Source: Hamiltosporidium magnivora (Eukaryota; Microsporidia; Dubosqiidae). Taken from it: a stretch of DNA of 10,752 nt. How positions within the stretch are numbered: position 1 is the stretch's first letter; each line of letters opens with the position of its first letter. Positions 8,097 to 10,752 of the stretch are shown piece by piece. The notes under the pieces are model-generated. The model was not told the DNA's origin, ran no database searches, and saw nothing but the letters and a program-made list of their open reading frames with translations. The stretch is taken from positions 1-10,752 of the forward strand of contig PITI01000569.1 of the NCBI GenBank assembly GCA_004325065.1, given 5' to 3'. Both the position numbers and the translations under genes were made by a program.

Positions 8097-8756
8097 ATGT
8101 ACGTGAATATAAAAAACAATAATTTACTCCTCTGTATCTCAGATCTACCATCTAACTTTCCAGATACACTTTTAGAAGAAATTTTAAAATTATTTGGAAA
8201 ATATCAACATTATAAAAGACCAGCTGATGTAAATGGTTCCTCGTGTAATTTCTGTTTCGTTTTATATTTAAATATTGATTCAGTTATTAAATGTATAAAA
8301 ATAATAGAAACTGTTGATATTGGTGGTTTAAAATTAAAAGCTCATCATGATGATTTAAATAATATTTTAAATATAATTTCAAATGTTTCTTCAAACAATA
8401 CAATACTTGATGAAAATACAAATATTTATAGAAAAGCAGCTGATATAGATACACAAGATTTAAAAAGAATAAATAAAAGAATTTCTGAAATATTTTCAGT
8501 TTATTTTCGAATTATCGATCGCGACAAAACAATTAGAAATTTCATCGAAGAAAACTGTATTAAGAATGAAAAGTCTTCATCAATAAACCAATCTAATCTT
8601 GTAAATCTAGAAAATGAATGGTTAAAAGAAGAACAAGAAATTAGAAACAAATGTATTTGGACAATACAAAATCAACCAACAAAAAAAATTAAGGAAATCG
8701 AAGAAGAAAATTACAATTATTATCTCACTTACGATGATGATAATACAGATAACTAA
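8097..8756 (+). CDS. RBM25: RBM25/Snu71-like RRM protein (splicing factor)
   Basis: The 219-residue product has an N-terminal RNA-recognition motif at about 9-87. The RNP2-like strand is LLCISDLP (11-18) and the RNP1-like strand NFCFVLYL (51-58). Between and after these come features I associate with the RBM25 family RRM: a KR pair at 40-41, an aromatic strand with FxFxxY spacing, a serine-led helix (DSVIKCIKII), and an IGxxKL turn (IGGLKL, 76-81). Residues 118-150 (DTQDLKRINKRISEIFSVYF) match the position and pattern of the conserved helix after the RBM25 RRM. The C-terminal third is charged and ends in an acidic tail. RBM25 and yeast Snu71 belong to or contact the U1 snRNP and help select 5' splice sites in the nucleus. 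Human RBM25 has over 800 residues with an RE/RD-rich middle and a C-terminal PWI domain. Both are absent here, in keeping with microsporidian gene shortening. The ATG sits five bases after a CCC element. Family assignment is by eye. Confidence 0.6.
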   Translation: MYVNIKNNNLLLCISDLPSNFPDTLLEEILKLFGKYQHYKRPADVNGSSCNFCFVLYLNIDSVIKCIKIIETVDIGGLKLKAHHDDLNNILNIISNVSSNNTILDENTNIYRKAADIDTQDLKRINKRISEIFSVYFRIIDRDKTIRNFIEENCIKNEKSSSINQSNLVNLENEWLKEEQEIRNKCIWTIQNQPTKKIKEIEEENYNYYLTYDDDNTDN

Positions 8757-9207
8757 TTCTATAAAAATGCAATTCGTTTGAAGTTAGGACACAAAGTTAT
8801 TAGAGTGATTTAAGTAATTTAATTTATTTAAATAATTTATTTCACTAAATTACTTTTAAAGTTTAAATTTGAGCAAAAATTTAAAAAAATAAATATTTAG
8901 AAGAAATAAAACTTTCAAATCTATACCTCTATTTTATCATCAGAATTTGTATCAAATTAAAATTTAAATGTTTAATTTAACATCAATTTTTATTTTATTT
9001 TTCTAAATTATAATCTGATATCTTAAAGAAAATAAAAAACATAATTTTTTAAAAACAATTTATTATTTGTCATTTCCCTAAAATCTTTATAAATTATGTC
9101 ACATCAGTGCCATGAAATACTCATAAAAGTAAAAAAATCTTTTGAATTTAAATGGTAATTTACTAATAAATTGGTTTGTCTTTGTTCTGAGAAATATAAA
9201 AAATATT
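8757..9207. other. Shared 3' spacer between two convergent genes
   Basis: 451 bp of AT-rich DNA separate the stops of the RRM gene and the kinase-subunit gene. It contains AATAAA on the plus strand at 8888-8893 and 8905-8910 and the hairpin at 8812-8855. No open frame is credible. The distance is long for a compact microsporidian and fits an expanded genome. Confidence 0.6.
8812..8855. repeat. Nested hairpin downstream of the RRM gene
   Basis: The arms AAGTAATTTA (8812-8821) and TAAATTACTT (8846-8855) are exact reverse complements, and the loop contains the perfect palindrome TTATTTAAATAA (8824-8835). It lies 56 bp after the stop of the RRM gene, in the convergent 3' region, where it could affect 3'-end formation on either strand. 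Confidence 0.6.
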
Positions 9208-10182
9208 TTATGTAAAAGAGGAAGGAACTAGAAATCCTTCAATCTCAGAAACAGCAACCAAACCATCCAATTCGATAAAATCACCAACACAAACCTTTGC
9301 AACACCTTTCTTATCATTTATTACACCATCATCAGTTACAAGTAAAAAATAATCTTTTTTAATTTCAATACGAGTCCCTTCTCTGAAAAATACCCGCTTG
9401 GAGCCATTTACAACCTTTAAAAATGTTTTTTTATCTTTAAATTTTAATTCTTTCATTTCACCCAATCGTTTTTCTAAAAAATCTCTTTTTTTCATTTCAT
9501 CTACAATTTTAAGTGCCATGTAACATCCTTGAGTTATAAACCAAACCTTAGAAATACGCACAGATCTTACAGTTGCAGTTCTTGGTACGTTATATAATAA
9601 AGCTACTTCGCCAAATACTGCACCATTACATACTTTTCCTACTACCTCTCCATCCTTATAAATATCGAATTCCCCATCCTCGACAAAATACATTTTATCA
9701 CCTTCATCATCTTGATTTATCAAATTTACATTATTTTCAACTGTCAACGGTGCCATACACCACACAAATTTCCTTCTTTGTTTTGGATTCAAAAATTGAA
9801 ATAATAAAGATTTTTCTAAAATATTATACAACATAGCAAATGTTTGACTGTCCTTATCATAAAATTGTATATCATTTTCATTTATATTGGCTCTTTTCCC
9901 ACTCACACTCTTTCGCCTTAATTTTACAATATTTGGCTCCAATTTTATATTTGCAGCTTTCCTATAATAATTTATCTCCTCGTTTTCTTTATAATCTTCC
10001 ATATTATCATTCTTAGATAAAACCTTTTCTACACAAGAAATAAGAATATCTTCATTATATGACATTCCCTTTGCTGCTATATTATACAGAAATAGTATTT
10101 CGCGTGCTACTTTAAAAGGATCGGATACATTCTTTTCTAATAAAATCTTTTTTATCGTTGAAAGTGTACGCTCTTCGTCCAT
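9208..10182 (-). CDS. cAMP-dependent protein kinase regulatory subunit
   Basis: The 324-residue product binds and inhibits the PKA catalytic subunit and releases it on binding cAMP in the cytoplasm. Residues 1-60 are helical but do not show the usual docking/dimerisation pattern. The inhibitor site RRKSVSG (89-95) has a phosphorylatable Ser-92, as in fungal Bcy1 and type II subunits. The first cyclic-nucleotide-binding domain (about 122-240) is well kept, with the phosphate-binding cassette FGEVALLYNVPRTATV (190-205) including Glu-192 and Arg-201, which contact the ribose and the cyclic phosphate. The second domain (about 253-324) is degenerate and short: its cassette region reads GDFIELDGLVAVSE, with Ile-303 where Gly is expected and no PR-A motif, and the protein ends soon after. 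Usual family length is about 380-420. The ATG at 10182 is 17 bases downstream of a CCCC element and no in-frame ATG lies between. The gene converges on the RRM gene. Confidence 0.9.
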   Translation of the reverse strand: MDEERTLSTIKKILLEKNVSDPFKVAREILFLYNIAAKGMSYNEDILISCVEKVLSKNDNMEDYKENEEINYYRKAANIKLEPNIVKLRRKSVSGKRANINENDIQFYDKDSQTFAMLYNILEKSLLFQFLNPKQRRKFVWCMAPLTVENNVNLINQDDEGDKMYFVEDGEFDIYKDGEVVGKVCNGAVFGEVALLYNVPRTATVRSVRISKVWFITQGCYMALKIVDEMKKRDFLEKRLGEMKELKFKDKKTFLKVVNGSKRVFFREGTRIEIKKDYFLLVTDDGVINDKKGVAKVCVGDFIELDGLVAVSEIEGFLVPSSFT

Positions 10183-10199
10183 CAGGCTTTTAATTAAAA

Positions 10200-10203
10200 G
10201 GGG
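10200..10203 (-). promoter_or_regulatory. CCCC start-proximal element of the kinase-subunit gene
   Basis: GGGG on the plus strand reads CCCC on the coding strand, 17 bases upstream of the ATG, flanked by A/T-rich sequence (AATCCCCTTTTAATTAAAAG). It is the only C-run in the upstream region and matches the CCC-like element before the RRM gene. Confidence 0.5.
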
Positions 10204-10752
10204 ATTTTTTTAAATAAATTTTTTTAATTTTTTTAAAAAATAACGGTTTTTTTTTATAATTTATCATTTCTGAAATAAATGACATTTTTCTTTTTTTCGT
10301 TGTTTTTATTACATTGGTTTATAATTTTATATAATTTTCTTTTAATTCTTGTTTCTTATTGCTTTTTATTATTTCTTATTTCTTATTCTTTACGATGATT
10401 TCTCATTTCTTTTCCTTAAGATAATTTCTACTTTACCTGTATTTTTTAGTTGAATACCGCCTTTTGCAAAAAAAAATAATTTGTTTTTTAAATAATTTCT
10501 TTATCATATTAAAGATAAGAAAATAATATATTTTTTAAAAAAGAAGAAAGCTCCTAAGAAATACTATGCCATATTTAAAATTAATTTATATGAATCGTGA
10601 CAATGACTATAAAAAAAGGTTATATCTAGTTATATCAGGGAAGTCTGATTAATGGAGTATAAATAATAAATTGTTTTTTTGGTTCCTTTCTGCTAAATTA
10701 TTTGATAAAAATTACTGTATCTCATTTACTGAACAAAGAAATATTTAATGAA
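10204..10752. other. AT- and pyrimidine-rich upstream spacer
   Basis: About 550 bp of low-complexity sequence upstream of the kinase-subunit gene. T-runs fill 10204-10270, and 10340-10430 carries irregular repeats of TTTCTTATT. No open frame, RNA gene or further C/G-run near an ATG was found. The right window edge is uninformative. Confidence 0.6.

Noticed and set aside
9573..9836. 87-codon plus-strand open frame
   Set aside because: It is the antisense of the strongly supported kinase regulatory subunit and has a histidine/tyrosine-rich shadow composition.
10340..10430. Irregular TTTCTTATT repeats
   Set aside because: They have no fixed period and look like ordinary pyrimidine-rich low-complexity sequence rather than an array.

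Overview
The window looks like a gene-poor, very AT-rich piece of a eukaryotic genome, most likely a microsporidian with an expanded genome (the Daphnia parasite Hamiltosporidium is a good candidate, but this is inference). The reasons are: two short intronless genes with microsporidian-like size reduction; a short C-rich (CCC-like) element just upstream of both start codons, a known microsporidian start-proximal signal; and kilobases of AT-rich spacer littered with broken genes. No bacterial operon or ribosome-binding-site architecture is seen.

Left edge (1-910): two GC-richer blocks unlike the rest. Positions 1-390 hold an open minus-strand frame that runs off the left edge (N-terminal part of an unidentified, possibly element-encoded protein). 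Positions about 600-910 hold a non-coding, hairpin-rich segment resembling retroposon sequence.

Middle (911-8088): mostly AT-rich spacer. It contains a 59-codon open frame resembling a piece of a MATE-type multidrug transporter (2039-2218); the wreck of a gene for a secreted cysteine-rich protein with seven tandem 33-bp repeats (3060-3834; two frameshifts, two in-frame stops); several GC-richer islands that look like older coding remnants (4921-5300, 5691-5940, 6525-6640); a possible small secreted or membrane protein (6959-7168); and a 37-bp near-perfect palindrome (7296-7332).

Right part (8089-10203): two intact genes facing each other. The plus-strand gene (8097-8756) encodes an RBM25/Snu71-type RRM protein, predicted to act in pre-mRNA splicing. 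The minus-strand gene (9208-10182) encodes the regulatory subunit of cAMP-dependent protein kinase, with a fungal-type RRxSVSG inhibitor site, one good cAMP-binding domain and a second domain whose phosphate-binding cassette is not recognisable. They share no obvious pathway, but an eight-residue string (YRKAA[D/N]I preceded by I or Y) occurs in both. The last 550 bp are low-complexity AT/pyrimidine-rich upstream sequence.

No CRISPR array, rRNA, convincing tRNA or complete mobile element was found.
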